The notes beneath the pieces were generated by a model. The model was not told the origin of the DNA, did not search any database, and saw nothing but the letters and a program-made list of their open reading frames with translations. From Pseudoalteromonas sp. OOF1S-7 (GTDB taxonomy: Bacteria; Pseudomonadota; Gammaproteobacteria; Enterobacterales; Alteromonadaceae), in NCBI RefSeq assembly GCF_022347765.1, contig NZ_JAKRFZ010000005.1, positions 1-64,000 of the forward strand: a stretch of DNA of 64,000 bases. Direction: 5' to 3'. The position numbers were made by a program, and so were the translations under genes. Shown here piece after piece: positions 7,773 through 17,581 of the stretch (the first letter of the stretch is position 1; every line of letters begins with the position of its first letter).

Positions 7773-9029
7773 ATGAATACAGTACTACGCGCATTGGTGG
7801 CGACAGGCTTGATGGCGGCGTCTTCGCAGTCACTGGCGGCAGCATTTCAGCTGGCTGAGCAAAACGTTTCCGGGTTAGGTCGGGCTTATGCCGGCGAAGC
7901 CAGTGCCGCTGATGATGCATCGGTTGTTGCACGCAACCCGGCGCTAATGAGCCAGTTTAAGGGGACCCAGGTGAGCGTTGCAGCCATGTACGTTGAGCCG
8001 GATGTGAGTTTGCAAGGTACATCGACCAACAACGGGCTACCCGCAAACCTGCTGGATGATAACAGCATCGCGCCAAGCGCCGTGGTGCCTGCCGTATTTA
8101 TGACCGCGCGTTTGAATGAGCAGTGGTCTGTTGGTGCGGGTATGTACTCTCAATTTGGTCTGGCTACTGAATTCGATAAGGACTATGTTGCCGGTCAGCT
8201 GGCCGGTGAGACCGAGATAGTGACGATTAATACGGGCATCTCTGTCGCCTATGAAATTGATTCACAATGGGCACTGGCAGTGGGCCTGAATCATGTTTAT
8301 GCCGACGCAAAAGTGATCCGTCATCTTGGGGCAAACCCGTTACAGGCTCCGGCCAGCACAGAAGTGGTTAATCTGGAAGGGGACGACAGTGGCTATGGCT
8401 GGAACCTGGGTCTGAGCTATCAGATTGATGCCGACAACCGTTTGGGTTTTCATTATCGAAGTGAAACCGACATCACCTTTGATGGCCACTTCAGCAATCA
8501 AATCCCGGCAGCACTTGGCGGCACCAATGGCGTTGCTTTGGCAGGCACACTGGAGCTGACATTGCCGGCAATGGCAGAAATTTCTGGTACTCATACACTG
8601 ACTGAACCAATGACATTGCACTACAGTGTGTTGTGGACAGGCTGGAACAGCTTCCAGGAGCTTGAGGCACAAGTGGCCGGTAAGCCTGTGTTTAATAAGC
8701 AGGAGCTGTTCGACAACTCTTTACGCTTCTCAGTGGGTGGAGACTATCAGTGGAACGAGTCTCTGAAGTTACGTGCGGGTCTGGCTTATGACAGTTCACC
8801 GGCCAATGAGTCGCACATGTCTATCTCTATTCCGGATACTGACCGTACCTGGTACTCATTCGGTGCTGAGTATCAACTGAGCGAAACGGCGAGTGTGGAC
8901 TTAGGATTGAGTATTCTGCGCGGTAAAACGCAGACCTTTGTTGAAAAAGACGCGCTGGGCAGCGAGTGGGGCTTTAAGTCAAAAGGCCACGCGACGGTGG
9001 TCGGTGTGCAATATAATCACAGCTTCTAA
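7773..9029 (+). CDS. FadL/OmpP1-family outer-membrane transport protein
   Basis: Beta-barrel predicted to pass long-chain fatty acids or other hydrophobic compounds through the outer membrane. A signal peptide (MNTVLRALVATGLMAASSQSLAA) is followed by AFQLAEQNVSGLGRAYAGEA, the typical mature start of FadL proteins, then a DDASVVARNPALM segment. It ends ...VVGVQYNHSF with a terminal Phe, as in outer-membrane barrels. ATG 7773 is chosen because GAGG (7763-7766) lies 6 nt upstream. The 418-residue length is typical. No fatty-acid genes are adjacent, so the substrate is open. Confidence 0.92.
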   Translation: MNTVLRALVATGLMAASSQSLAAAFQLAEQNVSGLGRAYAGEASAADDASVVARNPALMSQFKGTQVSVAAMYVEPDVSLQGTSTNNGLPANLLDDNSIAPSAVVPAVFMTARLNEQWSVGAGMYSQFGLATEFDKDYVAGQLAGETEIVTINTGISVAYEIDSQWALAVGLNHVYADAKVIRHLGANPLQAPASTEVVNLEGDDSGYGWNLGLSYQIDADNRLGFHYRSETDITFDGHFSNQIPAALGGTNGVALAGTLELTLPAMAEISGTHTLTEPMTLHYSVLWTGWNSFQELEAQVAGKPVFNKQELFDNSLRFSVGGDYQWNESLKLRAGLAYDSSPANESHMSISIPDTDRTWYSFGAEYQLSETASVDLGLSILRGKTQTFVEKDALGSEWGFKSKGHATVVGVQYNHSF

Positions 9030-9044
9030 TGCCTGCATGGAATG

Positions 9045-9073
9045 AAAAAAGCGGCTGGTGAGCCGCTTTTTTT
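9045..9073. terminator. bidirectional terminator between FadL-like gene and mutS
   Basis: AAAAAAGCGGCT, GGTG loop, AGCCGCTTTTTTT: A- and T-tracts flank the stem, so it serves both convergent genes. Confidence 0.92.
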
Positions 9074-9077
9074 GTAA

Positions 9078-11666
9078 CTAAAGAAGTGCCTTTAATTGAT
9101 AGAGCAAGTCGTGAGCGGCACGGGGCGAAAGCTCGTCCGGGTCAATCTCCTCAAGCATTTTCTCAACCTCAGATGGCGCGCTTGTCAGCGGCAGGCTTTG
9201 TTGTGCCTGAGGTGCTGATAAAGTCGACTGAGGATTTTCGACCACACTCTGGTGTTGTTCCAGTAATGCCAGTTTACGCTTTGCCATGGTCAGCACCGCT
9301 TTGGGTACCCCGGCCAGTCCGGCCACCTGTAAACCAAAGCTTTTGCTGGCTGCGCCTTCCATGACGGTATGTTTAAATGCGATAGTGTCGTTATGCTCAA
9401 CGGCATCCAGGTGCACATTGACCAGGCCAGATTGCTGTTCAGCCAGTTCTGTCAGCTCAAAATAATGGGTGGCAAACAGCGTTTTGGCGGCTATCTTACC
9501 GGCCAGGTAGTCGGCGGTCGCATAAGCCAAAGAGAGGCCATCGTAGGTACTGGTACCCCGGCCAATTTCATCCATTAAGACCAGAGACTGTGCCGTTGCA
9601 TTGTTCAGTATGGTGGCCGTTTCGGTCATCTCGACCATAAAAGTGGAGCGTCCGGAAGCCAGATCATCACTGGCGCCAATGCGCGTGAAGATACGGTCGA
9701 CTTTACCTATCTGCGCAGCACTGGCAGGAACATAGCTACCAATATGCGCCATCAGCACGATCAGTGCCGTCTGGCGCATATACGTCGATTTACCGCCCAT
9801 ATTGGGGCCTGTGATGATCAACATCTTACGATCGGCATTGAGGTGAACCGGGTTGGCAATAAAGGGCTCTTTACTGACCTGCTCTACAACCGGGTGGCGA
9901 CCGGCGTCGATGTGGATCTCATCGCCATCACTCAGCTCTGGCTTACAGTAATCCAGCGTTTGTGCCCGTTCAGCCAGAGTGTTAAGCACATCAAGATCGG
10001 CCAGCGCCGCTGCCATGGTTTGCAACTGCTCAATGTAGGGCGCAATCAAAGTAAACAATTCTTCATACAACTGTTTTTCAAGTGCCAGCGCCTTGCTCTG
10101 GCTGCCCAGTACTTTGTCTTCGTGTTCTTTGAGCTCAGGAATGATATAGCGCTCGTTGTTTTTCAGTGTCTGACGGCGAATATATTCGGGCGGTGCCAGA
10201 TGGGAGTTGGCTTTGCTGATCTCAATATAGAACCCATGTACTTTATTGTAGCCAATTTTTAGTGTGCTGATCCCGGTGCGTTCGCGCTCGCGTTCTTCCA
10301 GTTGATCCAGTACGTCGGTGGCACCTTCACTGAGGGCACGCCATTCATCCAACTCACTGTTGTAACCGGGCGCTATCACACCGCCATCGCGGATCAGTAC
10401 GGGTGGATTATCTATGATCGCACGTTCTAATAAATCCTGCAGCTTCGGCAAAGTTGGTGAATGCGCGCGGATCTGTTGTAGCCTGGGATCGCTGCTTTCT
10501 CCCAGCAGGTGATGCAATGGGGGCAGTGCCTGCAATGCATTACGCAGTCGCGTTAAGTCTCTTGGACGGGCATTGCACAGTGCCAGGCGGGCAACCACAC
10601 GTTCAATATCGCCAATCTGACGCAGCGCGTCGTAGACCTCGATATTGAGCTGGGATTCAATCAGGCTGGCGATGGCATTGAGCCTGGCATTAAGCTCGTC
10701 ACGGTTACGTACCGGGGTATGAATGCGTCGTTTGAGTAGCCGTGAGCCCATCGGTGTGGCGGTTTTATCCAGCACCTGTGCCAGGGTGTTTTCAATACTG
10801 CCAGACAGGTTAACCGTGAGTTCGAGGTTTTTACGCGTGGCCGCATCCAGAATAACCGCATGTTCGTTTTTCTCTAGCGTAATAGCCCGAATATGCGGCA
10901 GTGCAGTGCGCTGAGTGTCTTTAACATACTGCATCACACATCCGGCCGCGATCAGGCCCGCTTTGGCTTCGGCAACACCGAAGCCAATCAGGTCTTGCGT
11001 CCCGAACTGTTGGCACAAAAGATGGGTTGCCGTATCCAGATCAAACTCCCAATCCGGGCGTCGTCTGGCGCCTTTGACCTGCTCAAGGACCAGCAGATTA
11101 CTAAACGATTCAGGGTAGAGCAGCTCTGCTGGCTGCAGCCTTTGCAGGGTGGAGGTCAGGGCTTCGTCGGTGGCCAGCTCAACAATGTTAAAACGTCCGG
11201 AGTTGATGTCTAAGTAAGCGACGCCATACTGTTGTTTGTCTTGCCACAGTGCAGCCAGCAGGTTGTCCTGACGTTCTTGCAGCAAGGCTTCATCGGTCAC
11301 TGTACCGGGCGTAACAATGCGTACTACTTTACGTTCAACGGGCCCTTTACTGGTGGCGGGATCGCCAACCTGCTCGCAGATAGCCACTGACTCGCCCATC
11401 TGAACCAGCCGGGCCAAATAGTTCTCGACCGCATGATAAGGCACGCCCGCCATGGGAATAGGCGCGCCTCCGGCTTTCCCCCGGTGGGTTTGTGAGATGT
11501 CCAGTAACTGGGCGGCGCGAATGGCGTCATCAAAGAATAGCTCATAGAAGTCACCCATACGATAAAACAGCAGAATATCCGGGTGTTGCGCTTTGATCCT
11601 AAGATACTGCTGCATCATAGGGGTTTGTTGTTTTATAGTATGTTCGGAATAAAGATCTAACGACAT
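9078..11666 (-). CDS. mutS: MutS, DNA mismatch recognition ATPase
   Basis: Recognises mismatches and recruits MutL. The 862-residue protein starts with a mismatch-recognition domain containing the Phe-X-Glu type motif ([10 protein letters not shown]), followed by connector, lever and clamp domains. The ATPase domain has Walker [14 protein letters not shown] near residue 620, then STFMVEM and the Walker B segment [16 protein letters not shown]. The C-terminal region ends with the helix-turn-helix/tetramer part. The length is close to E. coli MutS. It is divergent from pncC with only 24 bp between them, so the two share a promoter region. Confidence 0.98.
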   Translation of the reverse strand: MSLDLYSEHTIKQQTPMMQQYLRIKAQHPDILLFYRMGDFYELFFDDAIRAAQLLDISQTHRGKAGGAPIPMAGVPYHAVENYLARLVQMGESVAICEQVGDPATSKGPVERKVVRIVTPGTVTDEALLQERQDNLLAALWQDKQQYGVAYLDINSGRFNIVELATDEALTSTLQRLQPAELLYPESFSNLLVLEQVKGARRRPDWEFDLDTATHLLCQQFGTQDLIGFGVAEAKAGLIAAGCVMQYVKDTQRTALPHIRAITLEKNEHAVILDAATRKNLELTVNLSGSIENTLAQVLDKTATPMGSRLLKRRIHTPVRNRDELNARLNAIASLIESQLNIEVYDALRQIGDIERVVARLALCNARPRDLTRLRNALQALPPLHHLLGESSDPRLQQIRAHSPTLPKLQDLLERAIIDNPPVLIRDGGVIAPGYNSELDEWRALSEGATDVLDQLEERERERTGISTLKIGYNKVHGFYIEISKANSHLAPPEYIRRQTLKNNERYIIPELKEHEDKVLGSQSKALALEKQLYEELFTLIAPYIEQLQTMAAALADLDVLNTLAERAQTLDYCKPELSDGDEIHIDAGRHPVVEQVSKEPFIANPVHLNADRKMLIITGPNMGGKSTYMRQTALIVLMAHIGSYVPASAAQIGKVDRIFTRIGASDDLASGRSTFMVEMTETATILNNATAQSLVLMDEIGRGTSTYDGLSLAYATADYLAGKIAAKTLFATHYFELTELAEQQSGLVNVHLDAVEHNDTIAFKHTVMEGAASKSFGLQVAGLAGVPKAVLTMAKRKLALLEQHQSVVENPQSTLSAPQAQQSLPLTSAPSEVEKMLEEIDPDELSPRAAHDLLYQLKALL

Positions 11667-11690
11667 TACTTATACCTAAAGGAAATGAGT

Positions 11691-12182
11691 ATGGAGCTTC
11701 ATACTGAGATAGCCGAACTGGCGGCACAATTGGGGGCTATTCTAACCAATAACGGGCTGACAATCACTACCGCAGAGTCATGTACAGGTGGTGGCATTAG
11801 CTATGCGCTGACGGATACACCGGGGTCATCGGCCTACATTGAGCGCTGTTTTGTCACTTATAGCAATGAGGCAAAATCCCAGCTACTGGGCGTTGCACAA
11901 AACACTTTGAGTGAGTTTGGGGCCGTCAGCCGGCAAACGGTTGACGAGATGGTGCAGGGCGCGGCGAATGCGGCGCACGCAGATTTAGCAATTGCCGTAT
12001 CCGGCATTGCAGGACCGGGGGGAGGTTCATTAGAAAAGCCGGTTGGCACTGTCTGGTTTGGCTTCTATTTACAGGGAAAAGTACTGTGTGAAGTATGCCA
12101 CTTTATCGGGAGTAGGGCCGAAGTAAGAAAGCAAGCTATTGAATTTTCTATAAGAAAAATAATTTCTCTGTTAAATACTTAA
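11691..12182 (+). CDS. pncC: PncC, nicotinamide-nucleotide amidohydrolase (CinA C-terminal family)
   Basis: Deamidates nicotinamide mononucleotide to nicotinate mononucleotide in pyridine nucleotide recycling. It shows TTAESCTGGGISYALTDTPG, SNEAKSQLLGV and VSGIAGPGGGSLEKPVGTVW, the hallmark CinA-C segments. ATG 11691 is preferred: AAAGGA (11678-11683) is 7 nt upstream, while the earlier in-frame ATG 11685 would be only 1 nt away. It lies immediately before recA, a widespread mutS-pncC-recA arrangement. 163 residues, family-typical. Confidence 0.94.
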   Translation: MELHTEIAELAAQLGAILTNNGLTITTAESCTGGGISYALTDTPGSSAYIERCFVTYSNEAKSQLLGVAQNTLSEFGAVSRQTVDEMVQGAANAAHADLAIAVSGIAGPGGGSLEKPVGTVWFGFYLQGKVLCEVCHFIGSRAEVRKQAIEFSIRKIISLLNT

Positions 12183-12189
12183 ATTAAGC

Positions 12190-12217
12190 TTGATACTGTA
12201 ATTTCATACAGTATACT
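12190..12217 (+). promoter_or_regulatory. recA promoter with LexA (SOS) box
   Basis: TTGATA (12190-12195) and TATACT (12212-12217) are 16 bp apart. Between and overlapping them is TACTGT-AATTTCAT-ACAGTA (12194-12213), a LexA box with the full CTGT-N8-ACAG core. LexA bound here would block polymerase. Confidence 0.93.
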
Positions 12218-12247
12218 TGTCGTCAATACGCTAGATTGGAGAAGCAA

Positions 12248-13300
12248 ATGAACGATAACAAACAAAAAGCGCTCGACGCTGCATTGTCTCAGATTGAAAG
12301 ACAATTTGGTAAAGGCTCTATCATGAAGCTGGGCGACAGCCAGGCATTGGACATTGAAGCCGTTTCGACGGGATCATTGGGGCTGGATATTGCTTTGGGT
12401 ATCGGCGGCTTGCCAACTGGTCGTATTGTCGAAATTTATGGTCCTGAGTCATCAGGTAAAACAACCCTGACATTGCAAGCCATTGCAGAAGCACAGAAGC
12501 AAGGCAAAACGTGTGCTTTCGTAGATGCTGAGCACGCATTGGACCCTGTCTATGCAGAAAAACTGGGTGTCAATGTAAACGACCTGCTTGTCTCTCAGCC
12601 GGATACGGGTGAACAGGCCCTTGAGATTTGTGACATGCTGGTACGCTCAGGTGCGGTAGATGTGGTGGTGGTTGACTCCGTTGCTGCACTGACACCTAAA
12701 GCGGAAATTGAAGGCGAAATGGGTGATACGCACGTTGGTTTGCAAGCGCGTTTGATGTCTCAGGCTTTGCGTAAGCTGACGGCCAATATCAAGCGCTCAA
12801 ACACGCTGTGTATCTTCATCAACCAGATCCGTATGAAGATTGGTGTAATGTTTGGTAACCCTGAAACCACAACAGGTGGTAACGCACTTAAGTTCTACGC
12901 TTCTGTTCGTTTGGATATTCGTCGGATTGGCTCTGTTAAAGAGGGTGATGAAGTCATTGGTAACGAAACCCGCGTGAAAGTGGTTAAGAACAAAGTGGCG
13001 CCGCCATTTAAGCAAGCTGAATTCATCATTATGTACGGCGAAGGCACATCTAAGCAGGGTGAATTGATCGACCTGGGTGTTAAGCACAAGCTAGTGGACA
13101 AAGCGGGTGCCTGGTTTAGCTACAATGGCAACAAAATTGGTCAGGGTAAGGCAAATTCAATTAAGTTCCTGAAGGAAAACACCGCAATTGCTGATGAGAT
13201 TGAAGGCAAGTTGCGTGAAATGCTATTGCTTCAGGCAACTATTAAACCTGAAGAAGGTGAAGATCAGGGCCTGGTTGACGCGGAAGACCTGGAACTGTAA
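12248..13300 (+). CDS. recA: RecA recombinase and SOS co-protease
   Basis: Forms filaments on single-stranded DNA, drives strand exchange and stimulates LexA self-cleavage. Walker A GPESSGKT lies at residues 65-72; [10 protein letters not shown] is the Walker B region, followed by L1/L2 loops ([21 protein letters not shown]). The acidic C-terminal tail ([16 protein letters not shown]) is present. ATG 12248 follows a GGAG SD; the in-frame TTG at 12236 would remove the SD. 350 residues. recX, often next, is absent here; a strong terminator follows instead. Confidence 0.98.
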   Translation: MNDNKQKALDAALSQIERQFGKGSIMKLGDSQALDIEAVSTGSLGLDIALGIGGLPTGRIVEIYGPESSGKTTLTLQAIAEAQKQGKTCAFVDAEHALDPVYAEKLGVNVNDLLVSQPDTGEQALEICDMLVRSGAVDVVVVDSVAALTPKAEIEGEMGDTHVGLQARLMSQALRKLTANIKRSNTLCIFINQIRMKIGVMFGNPETTTGGNALKFYASVRLDIRRIGSVKEGDEVIGNETRVKVVKNKVAPPFKQAEFIIMYGEGTSKQGELIDLGVKHKLVDKAGAWFSYNGNKIGQGKANSIKFLKENTAIADEIEGKLREMLLLQATIKPEEGEDQGLVDAEDLEL

Positions 13301-13316
13301 CGACTACTAGCGTAGC

Positions 13317-13350
13317 GGAGCACTCAGCAGTTCATATGAGTGCTCCTTTT
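13317..13350 (+). terminator. recA terminator
   Basis: Perfect 10-bp stem GGAGCACTCA / TGAGTGCTCC with a 10-nt loop, followed by TTTT (13347-13350). Confidence 0.9.
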
Positions 13351-14041
13351 GTTTGCTCTGGACAATATGCCTGCTGTAAATGTGTCAACATTCTTGAGCG
13401 TTAGCGCAACCTAAGCGCATATCGTTTATATTGCAGCAATCAGGATCCCTCACAGGCAATAATTAAGCCCTCCGTTGAGAGTCTGCTTGCGTCAATTGAT
13501 TAGTTTAATTGGGACGTAAGGCACCTCAAATTTGCCTGAATCAATTTATACTACTTTAACTGCCCTTACTTGCTGCGGATAAACATATCTGACAAAGAGT
13601 AAGCAAACTCAGTTATTCCATATACTCTCTATTTAACCAATTTATATGCCGTATTAAGTTCGTCGCACTTCTCAGACTTGTCTTTCCCCTTACAGGTTGT
13701 GTTATACCCATTCAGCCAATTCAGCCAATTCAGCCAATTCAGCCAATTCAGACAGTTCAGCCAATTCAGACAGTTAAGTAGATATTCAGAGGCGAGGCAA
13801 TCTGGATAGCAACAACGGCGCATGTATTCTGTTATCGCTGAGATACTTACACCTGTGAAAGGTTGCCAACTTTTGTGACTAAGTCTTGAGTCCAAAAAAG
13901 AACATGTTGTACCGATTTACTTAATTAAATGTGCTATTTTGAGGCGAGAAAATATGATGCTCAAGGTGTTAAAAACTTCTGATTCAGCAATTTGATACGA
14001 GTTGCAAAATGAGGATCTTGCGCGCCTTTTTGATAGGCAAT
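13351..14041. other. long intergenic region without a convincing gene
   Basis: About 690 bases between recA and a lipoprotein gene. It contains a 9-bp tandem repeat near its middle and is otherwise AT-rich. A minus-strand ORF (13629-13895) consists largely of the translated repeat (LNWLNW...) and is not credible as a gene. I see no RNA gene or transposase remnant. Confidence 0.6.
13711..13773. repeat. 9-bp tandem repeat
   Basis: Seven 9-bp units: TTCAGCCAA four times, then TTCAGACAG, TTCAGCCAA, TTCAGACAG. Two unit variants alternate at the right end. Not CRISPR-like: there are no spacers. Confidence 0.93.
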
Positions 14042-14067
14042 AAAAAAGCCGCGAAAAAACGCGGCTT
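14042..14067 (-). terminator. terminator of the large lipoprotein gene
   Basis: GCCGCG / CGCGGC stem (14048-14065) with an A6 loop; on the minus strand it is followed by a T-run (from AAAAAA at 14042-14047). Confidence 0.85.
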
Positions 14068-14088
14068 TAATTCAGTTTACTTTAGTGT

Positions 14089-16098
14089 TTAGTTACCACC
14101 GGTACCAGTCACTGGTACGTCGTTAATTGTACACGTTACTGGGATATCAAGCGTTTCAGCTGTTGCATTCAAGCCGATATCTTTAGTGAACCAAGTGTTA
14201 TTACGTGGGTTCTTATAGCGTACTTTGTAAGTGACGCTCGCGCCCGCAGCTGCTTGCTCAAGACTTACAGGGAAAGTACCTGATGGGTAGAAAGTCTTAA
14301 CAAAGCGGTTGTTACGGAACAGCTGAGCAATTGTCGGTGTAGATACTGGCGTTGCAGGAATGTCACCCGCATCGTTATTGCTACACGTGAACTGAGGCGT
14401 CAGGTTCTTCTCAATTGGTGCCGCTGGCGTTGTAGTCAGAGTTAGCTTACCACCGTCCAGATCACACAGATTCTCGAAAGTTACTGCGCTAGCCACACCA
14501 TCAGTGGCTGCACTACCAATGACATTACCATCTTTATCCATAGCGCTGTCCAGAATGTTTTTGCCATCCTTCATCATTTTCAGTTTAACTTCGAATGAAG
14601 GTGGGTTTCTGAATGTGCCTTTCGCCAGGTTAGTACGATTGTATGCACCGATCAGTAAACGGTAGCCGCTTGCCTCAACCAGTACGTCTGCGTATTCTTT
14701 GCTTGGATCGCCATTACCATCAACAATGTCGAATGAGAAACGACGGTTTGGACATTTTTCAGCGTTAATAATGTAAGTGAAGAAATCCAGGTTCCAGTAA
14801 GACAAGTGGTTTACTTCAACGACCACGTCGAAGGTATCTTCTGTACCATTTGATTTTACCACGCCATAGCTTTCAAAAGACCATTTACCAGCGTCTTCAT
14901 CGTAGCTCCAGACCGGGAAGATATCTTCCGCAGCAAGAGGTCTTGCTACCGGTGCTGCAACTGTACAAACACCTTTATCGAAAGCTTTAGCAGCTTCAGT
15001 GGCCAGATCGCCACCTGCTGGCAACGCAATTGGGCACGGGTTCATCGTTGTTGCGTCAACCTGCATCGCCACTTCTAGCGTGTTATCCTGGTTGTCTGCG
15101 TTTTTACCGAAGTTCTTAACTTTACGGTTTTGGCTGTCAACCAATTCAATTGCAACGAAACCACCAGTAGTGAATGAACCATTCACGTTAGCTGTATCAG
15201 CACTTTCAGGTGCTGCAACGCTCAGTGCCAGACCACCAGGGAAGGCATCAAGGGCAGAGTCTGCTTCTGCGTTTGCGTTAAAGTTGTCTTCGTCTGCTAC
15301 TCGGGTCTGGAAACCAGTCGCTTCGTTACCGTAGTATGCAACTGTCAGGGTTGGAAGTTCATCAAGTTCAACGTCCTCACCCGCTTCGTTTTTAGCAATG
15401 AACTTAGTGTTTTGTTTCAGCTTAACTTTTACGCCACCCGCAGCTTTACCCGCGTTGATCGTGCTGTCTAGCTTTTTGGTAAGCTCAATTGACTCTTTAC
15501 CACCCAGGTCCAAACCTGTGCCTGCCGTATAAGTTACGGTTACATCGTTACCGTCAGCATCTTTCAGGTCTGTCAGCGCTGAAGTCGTCGCGATGATTGG
15601 TGCCTTACCGGCTTCCTGAGTCAGAGTACGTGGCGTCAGGCGAATTAGTTGTGCAACGTCTGTGTCATCAGTACTTAGCTCAACAGTACCAGAGTTTGAC
15701 AGGAAGCCATTTGCCGTAACAACAAAGTCAAATTCCAGGCCCGCTTCAGGAATGTCTGCCACTGTAAATGCAAATGAACCCGCGGTAGAAGTTGTGTCAT
15801 CGCTACCTAGTGCGTCACCAGCTGTGTTCAACACAGTAGTCGGGTTACCTGGGAAAGTGATGCTTGCCGTTACATCGTCTGCAAGTGCATTACCAAGAGA
15901 GTCGGTAACTACAACAGAGAATGAACCAGCTTGTTTAGTAACAACTTGATCTGTAGGAGGAGCAACAACTTTTTGAGTTGGCTCCGGTGGCGGCTTGATA
16001 TCAACGTTATTGTCATTGTCGCTAAAGCAGCCTGCTAAACTAACTGATACACCCAATGCAAGGGCAAGTTTAGTTAGTTTGAATTGTTTGTTTCCCAT
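14089..16098 (-). CDS. large secreted lipoprotein, unknown function
   Basis: The start MGNKQFKLTKLALALGVSVS leads to a lipobox LAGC, so it is exported and lipid-anchored. Then comes a Pro-rich linker (IKPPPEPTQK) and beta-rich Ig-like or carboxypeptidase-regulatory-like modules (SFSVVVTDSLGNAL...). Near the middle, WSYDEDAGKWSFES with downstream HLSYWNLD recalls a module seen in bacterial surface proteins (from memory). ATG 16098 is preferred over the upstream TTG because AAAAGGT lies 7 nt before it. 669 residues. Abundant Asp/Asn/Thr and few Cys suggest an extracellular or surface location. It is monocistronic; the partner and substrate are unknown. Confidence 0.8.
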   Translation of the reverse strand: MGNKQFKLTKLALALGVSVSLAGCFSDNDNNVDIKPPPEPTQKVVAPPTDQVVTKQAGSFSVVVTDSLGNALADDVTASITFPGNPTTVLNTAGDALGSDDTTSTAGSFAFTVADIPEAGLEFDFVVTANGFLSNSGTVELSTDDTDVAQLIRLTPRTLTQEAGKAPIIATTSALTDLKDADGNDVTVTYTAGTGLDLGGKESIELTKKLDSTINAGKAAGGVKVKLKQNTKFIAKNEAGEDVELDELPTLTVAYYGNEATGFQTRVADEDNFNANAEADSALDAFPGGLALSVAAPESADTANVNGSFTTGGFVAIELVDSQNRKVKNFGKNADNQDNTLEVAMQVDATTMNPCPIALPAGGDLATEAAKAFDKGVCTVAAPVARPLAAEDIFPVWSYDEDAGKWSFESYGVVKSNGTEDTFDVVVEVNHLSYWNLDFFTYIINAEKCPNRRFSFDIVDGNGDPSKEYADVLVEASGYRLLIGAYNRTNLAKGTFRNPPSFEVKLKMMKDGKNILDSAMDKDGNVIGSAATDGVASAVTFENLCDLDGGKLTLTTTPAAPIEKNLTPQFTCSNNDAGDIPATPVSTPTIAQLFRNNRFVKTFYPSGTFPVSLEQAAAGASVTYKVRYKNPRNNTWFTKDIGLNATAETLDIPVTCTINDVPVTGTGGN

Positions 16099-16266
16099 GA
16101 TTTTTACCTTTTCCTTTAAATCCAAGTAAACTGAGAGTAGTCACTAATGCTTTGCAGATGTAAGAGAGCCTTGCCCCGCGCGCAAATTAGTGTTTAGAGG
16201 ATAAGCCCACATTAATTTTTCGTCAAGTGAACTGCTCGATCTTTATCCAAAATTTCACATAAAATA

Positions 16267-16294
16267 ATAACCTACTGATGTACTTTTAGGTTAT
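16267..16294 (-). terminator. weak terminator-like inverted repeat after the Crp/Fnr-like gene
   Basis: ATAACCTA / TAGGTTAT 8-bp arms with a 12-nt loop; on the minus strand the following bases are T-rich (TTATTATTTT overlap). It could instead be an operator of the lipoprotein gene. Confidence 0.4.
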
Positions 16295-16341
16295 CACGTC
16301 AAATGTGTTAATAATCCATTTTTCTAGAGAATAATACACAA

Positions 16342-16998
16342 TTAGATTTGCGCAAATGCATCAATAAATGCCTGCAATTTAATCATGTCTACGGGCTTTA
16401 GGCCGTCCGATGTTCTAACTATTAACCCTTTTTCAACAAGCTCACTAACCACGCGACGATATGCGCGCTCAGTCGTGGCAAAGCGCTCGGCTTCGGCACT
16501 AACTGTAGAATAAGCTCGTAGCAATGCCGGGTGGTTATTTTCCGCCCTGAGCAGGCAGTCTTTCGCAATATTATAGCTCAGTGGGAGCAATAACTTGTCG
16601 AGGTTGATTTTTTGGTTTTCAGTGAATTTTGCTGCAATCGTTTGCGCGGTGTACAAACTCAATTCGGGTTGAGCCAGCAAGAGTTGTCGCCAATGCTTCA
16701 ACTCGATCAGGTTATATTGAACATCATTCAGGCAAGTCACGGTATAAATGCATGGTTGATTATTCAATGCTTCAATTTCACCGATCAGGGTGTTGTTACA
16801 GTCAAGCTGGCCTAATAGCAAGCGGCGGCCGTTACCTACGTCATAGCTAAAAGACACAGTACCACTTCTCACCAGGATCAGCTTAGTGAGTGGCTCATCC
16901 TGATGAATGAGCACTTCTTTTTTTGTGTGCTGAAAACTGTTACCTGCAAAACTGAGCAGTTGTTCCACCAAAGTGGTTGAAAAATGATATTGAAACAT
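16342..16998 (-). CDS. Crp/Fnr-family transcriptional regulator (YeiL-like)
   Basis: An N-terminal cyclic-nucleotide-binding-type barrel (about residues 10-120; LVRSGTVSFSYDVGNGRRLLLGQLDCNNTLIGEIEAL) is joined by a dimerisation helix to a C-terminal winged helix (TTERAYRRVVSELVEKGLIVRTSDG). The arrangement resembles E. coli YeiL. There is no N-terminal FNR-type cysteine cluster, and the residues expected for cAMP binding are not obvious, so the ligand is unknown. ATG 16998 (218 residues) is preferred to GTG 17058, because the extension would read through the 12-bp palindrome at 17013-17024. Neighbours do not indicate a target. Confidence 0.8.
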   Translation of the reverse strand: MFQYHFSTTLVEQLLSFAGNSFQHTKKEVLIHQDEPLTKLILVRSGTVSFSYDVGNGRRLLLGQLDCNNTLIGEIEALNNQPCIYTVTCLNDVQYNLIELKHWRQLLLAQPELSLYTAQTIAAKFTENQKINLDKLLLPLSYNIAKDCLLRAENNHPALLRAYSTVSAEAERFATTERAYRRVVSELVEKGLIVRTSDGLKPVDMIKLQAFIDAFAQI

Positions 16999-17012
16999 CT
17001 GGATGGCTCTTC

Positions 17013-17024
17013 GGACAATTGTCC
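17013..17024. promoter_or_regulatory. 12-bp perfect palindrome upstream of the Crp/Fnr-like gene
   Basis: GGACAATTGTCC, 15 bp before the chosen start on the minus strand. Possibly an autoregulatory operator; position is the only support. Confidence 0.35.
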
Positions 17025-17071
17025 TATTTATTAATTTGTTATGAAGATAGCATGACACTTATCGGTTTCAC

Positions 17072-17169
17072 GCTAACTCACCCGACTGAGAGGCTAAGTG
17101 CTTTTCACCCCCGTTCCCGTGTTAGAGCTTATTTCAGGTCCTAATTTCTGTGGGGTTTAGTGAGTTAGC
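17072..17169. repeat. inverted repeat with 10-bp arms
   Basis: GCTAACTCAC (17072-17081) and GTGAGTTAGC (17160-17169) are perfect inverted arms 78 bp apart. The right arm is followed by CTTTTTATT. A third copy of the 9-bp core, GCTAACTCA, occurs at 17267-17275 just before the next gene. Confidence 0.8.
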
Positions 17170-17293
17170 CTTTTTATTCTGTGTCACTTGCTAAGATGCA
17201 AGACAACGCCAAACAGACGGTTGCTATTATCCCGCATTTCGACTTTTGGCGTCTACACTGAATAATGCTAACTCAACTGTGAGGAGAGAACAA

Positions 17294-17524
17294 ATGACTT
17301 GGGAACTTTTAGGTTACATTGCGTCTGCCTTTTTAGTCGTTTCTCTGATGATGTCCAACGTGGTCAAGTTACGTTGGTTCAACCTTGCAGGCTGTATTTG
17401 CTTTACCATCTATGGTGTGATGATCACCGCCTGGCCAGTGGCGTTGACCAACGGCTTACTGGCGCTGGTGAATATTTATCATTTAGCTAAATTGCACCGC
17501 GCAGACAATAATTCAACTTCATAA
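17294..17524 (+). CDS. small YgjV-like inner-membrane protein
   Basis: 76 residues with two or three membrane segments (WELLGYIASAFLVVSLMM; LAGCICFTIYGVMITAW; VALTNGLLALVNIYHL). The pattern resembles the YgjV family of inner-membrane proteins but at less than half the E. coli length; the function is unknown. ATG 17294 is chosen for its strong SD AGGAG (17282-17286), 7 nt upstream; the open frame from 17246 lacks one. A GCTAACTCA motif lies 20 bp upstream. Confidence 0.7.
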   Translation: MTWELLGYIASAFLVVSLMMSNVVKLRWFNLAGCICFTIYGVMITAWPVALTNGLLALVNIYHLAKLHRADNNSTS

Positions 17525-17581
17525 AAAGCGCACATTGCGTGACGTTCCTTGTCGTGCAATCCAGCGTAGCTCTCGTCCTGG

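Noticed and set aside
13629..13895. 88-residue minus-strand ORF rich in LNWLNW
   Set aside because: It is mostly the translation of a 9-bp tandem repeat; no SD, no domain, and codon pattern unlike neighbours.
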